Origin: Chloroflexota bacterium
GTDB lineage: Bacteria > Chloroflexota > UBA6077
Direction of reading: 5' to 3'
NCBI GenBank assembly: GCA_021786215.1
Contig: JAJYNT010000410.1
Span: 1-6,525, forward strand
Length of the DNA: 6,525 nucleotides
The translations under genes were made by a program, and so were the position numbers. Within the stretch, counting starts at the first letter, position 1; each line of letters begins with the position of its first letter. The notes below the pieces were generated by a model. The model saw only the letters and a program-made list of their open reading frames with translations. It made no database searches and was not told where the DNA came from. This document shows, piece after piece, positions 5,495 through 6,525 of this stretch.

Positions 5495-5499
5495 TCTTC

Positions 5500-6417
5500 T
5501 TGAATTTCGGCGCGTTGATGTCCGGGGGCGACTTTGCCATTCATTTCCACTGGACTACCGTGTTGTCCATGGTTCTGATCCTTCTCGTCACCTTCGTGGC
5601 TTTGCGTCTGCTCCGTTTGCTGGTGCGAAGCGTTGCCCGAATGGTGCTTGAGAGGGACGAGGAAACCCCTCGGGAGCTCGCCCAAAAGGCGAAGACCATC
5701 TCTCAGGTTGTTGAGACCACCGGCCGCATCGTCATCTTCGCCGTTGCCGGGCTGTCTATCATCTCCCTCGTCTGGCAGGACTTTACGCCCCTGCTGGCCA
5801 GCGCCGGGGTTGCCACCGTCGTCGTCGGCCTGGGCGCCCAAAACCTGATAAAGGATTGGCTCTCGGGTTTCTTCATCCTGCTAGAGGGGCAGTACTCCGT
5901 GGATGATGTCATTACCGTCGGGACGCTCAGCGGCGTTGTGGAGAAGCTGGAGCTGCGCCGGACCGTGCTTCGGAGCCTTGATGGCTCGGTCATCGTCATT
6001 CCCAATGGGGATGTGCGGGCCGTTACCAACCTGACAAAGGAGTGGTCCAGGGTGGTGATGGACGTTGGCATATCGTACGATGAGGACGTGGATCGGGCCC
6101 TGGAGGCGTTGCGGCGTGTGGGTGAGGAGGTTGCCGCCGACCCCGAGCTCTCGGCCCTCATCCTGGAGCCGCCGGAGGTGCTGGGGGTGGAGGCGCTGGG
6201 CCAGTATCAAGTGACGCTGAGGATGCTGGTGAAGACCCTCCCGGCGAAGCAGTGGGACGTGGCCCGGGCGCTACGGGTTCGACTGAAGAAGCTGTTCGAG
6301 CAGGAGTCGATCCGGGTACCCTATCCCAGACAGATCGCTATCACCCACGGCTTCCCCGCCGAGGTCGGTTCGGGGGGGGTCGCCACCATTCTGAGTCATC
6401 CGGAGAGATCCGAGTAG
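5500..6417 (+). CDS. MscS-family small-conductance mechanosensitive ion channel
   Basis: This inner-membrane channel opens under membrane tension and releases solutes during osmotic downshock. The 305-residue product (TTG start at 5500 with an excellent ribosome binding site) has three membrane helices: about residues 19-42, 75-93 and 96-130. The last is the pore helix with the Gly/Ala-rich pattern FTPLLASAGVATVVVGLGAQ, followed by NLIKDWLSGFFILLE. The beta-domain signature follows, with V-D-D-V-I-T-V-G, then G-V-V-E-K-L-E-L-R-R-T-V-L-R and V-I-V-I-P-N-G. The C-terminal alpha/beta domain ends in VPYPRQ, equivalent to the I-P-F-P-Q motif, with a tail of about 25 further residues. The length is slightly above that of E. 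coli MscS (286). It lies on the same strand as the URO-D gene, 166 bases downstream, with a structured leader in between, so it probably has its own control. Confidence 0.95.
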   Translation: MNFGALMSGGDFAIHFHWTTVLSMVLILLVTFVALRLLRLLVRSVARMVLERDEETPRELAQKAKTISQVVETTGRIVIFAVAGLSIISLVWQDFTPLLASAGVATVVVGLGAQNLIKDWLSGFFILLEGQYSVDDVITVGTLSGVVEKLELRRTVLRSLDGSVIVIPNGDVRAVTNLTKEWSRVVMDVGISYDEDVDRALEALRRVGEEVAADPELSALILEPPEVLGVEALGQYQVTLRMLVKTLPAKQWDVARALRVRLKKLFEQESIRVPYPRQIAITHGFPAEVGSGGVATILSHPERSE

Positions 6418-6525
6418 TTTCCCAGGGTGACCCCTCCCATCTGCAGGTGGCGCCGGTGGTTCGGGTCGAGCAGCGCTGCCAGCTCCCGATCGCGACCGGC
6501 CGCGTATGAGGTCTCCGCCTCCAAA
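6396..6525 (-). CDS. C-terminal part of an unidentified protein (partial, enters from right edge)
   Basis: On the minus strand one frame is open from the window edge to TGA at 6396-6398 and gives about 42 residues, including AAGRDRELAALLDPNHRRHL and a QMGGVTLGNYSDL stretch. The composition looks like a real soluble protein, and third codon positions are mostly G or C as in the neighbouring genes. It is not a mirror of a coding frame beyond the last 22 bases, where it overlaps the end of the mechanosensitive channel gene tail to tail. I do not recognise the family. The plus-strand frames across 6418-6525 show no recognisable protein. The call rests on composition alone. Confidence 0.4.
   Translation of the reverse strand, partial: LEAETSYAAGRDRELAALLDPNHRRHLQMGGVTLGNYSDLSG

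Overview
This 6.5 kb, GC-rich window looks like chromosomal DNA from a bacterium, most plausibly a member of the Chloroflexota. That assignment is an inference. It rests on a lipoprotein solute-binding protein tethered by a long Ala/Pro/Gln-rich linker, frequent GTG/TTG starts behind strong GGGAGG-type ribosome binding sites, and a GTAGGGGCGA-type palindromic intergenic repeat. No rRNA, tRNA, CRISPR array or transposase gene is visible.

Left part (1-2814, minus strand): a carbohydrate-uptake operon read right to left. A ROK-family sugar-responsive repressor (1558-2814) is followed by an RbsB-type lipoprotein substrate-binding protein (245-1375). Then comes a perfect 14-bp hairpin just past the binding-protein stop, and then the first 25 codons of a further gene (1-75) whose position and N-terminus fit an ABC permease. 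The ROK protein has lost the ATP-phosphate motif but keeps the zinc site and sugar-contact residues, so it should sense the imported sugar or a derivative. The ATPase gene would lie beyond the left edge.

Middle (2815-4313): a gene-free stretch with an AT-rich promoter-like patch, then the plus-strand remains of a methyl-accepting chemotaxis transducer. Two membrane segments, a HAMP start and a Cache-like sensor fragment run straight into the last ~75 residues of an MCP signalling domain in another frame. The adaptation and kinase-control regions between them are absent, which looks like an internal deletion (or an assembly collapse). Downstream sits a 77-bp nested inverted-repeat element.

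Right part (4314-6525): a URO-D superfamily protein (4314-5333) that carries the His-x-Cys...Cys zinc-ligand pattern of corrinoid-linked methyltransferases and lacks the heme-pathway arginine motif. Next is an MscS-type mechanosensitive channel (TTG start at 5500, to 6417). A possible three-way-junction RNA (5416-5484) lies two bases upstream of the channel's Shine-Dalgarno. At the right edge a minus-strand reading frame of unknown function enters and overlaps the channel gene tail to tail.

The most interesting candidates are the structured leader of the channel gene, the scarred chemotaxis transducer with its accidental or functional GTGA restart, and the methyltransferase-like URO-D protein.
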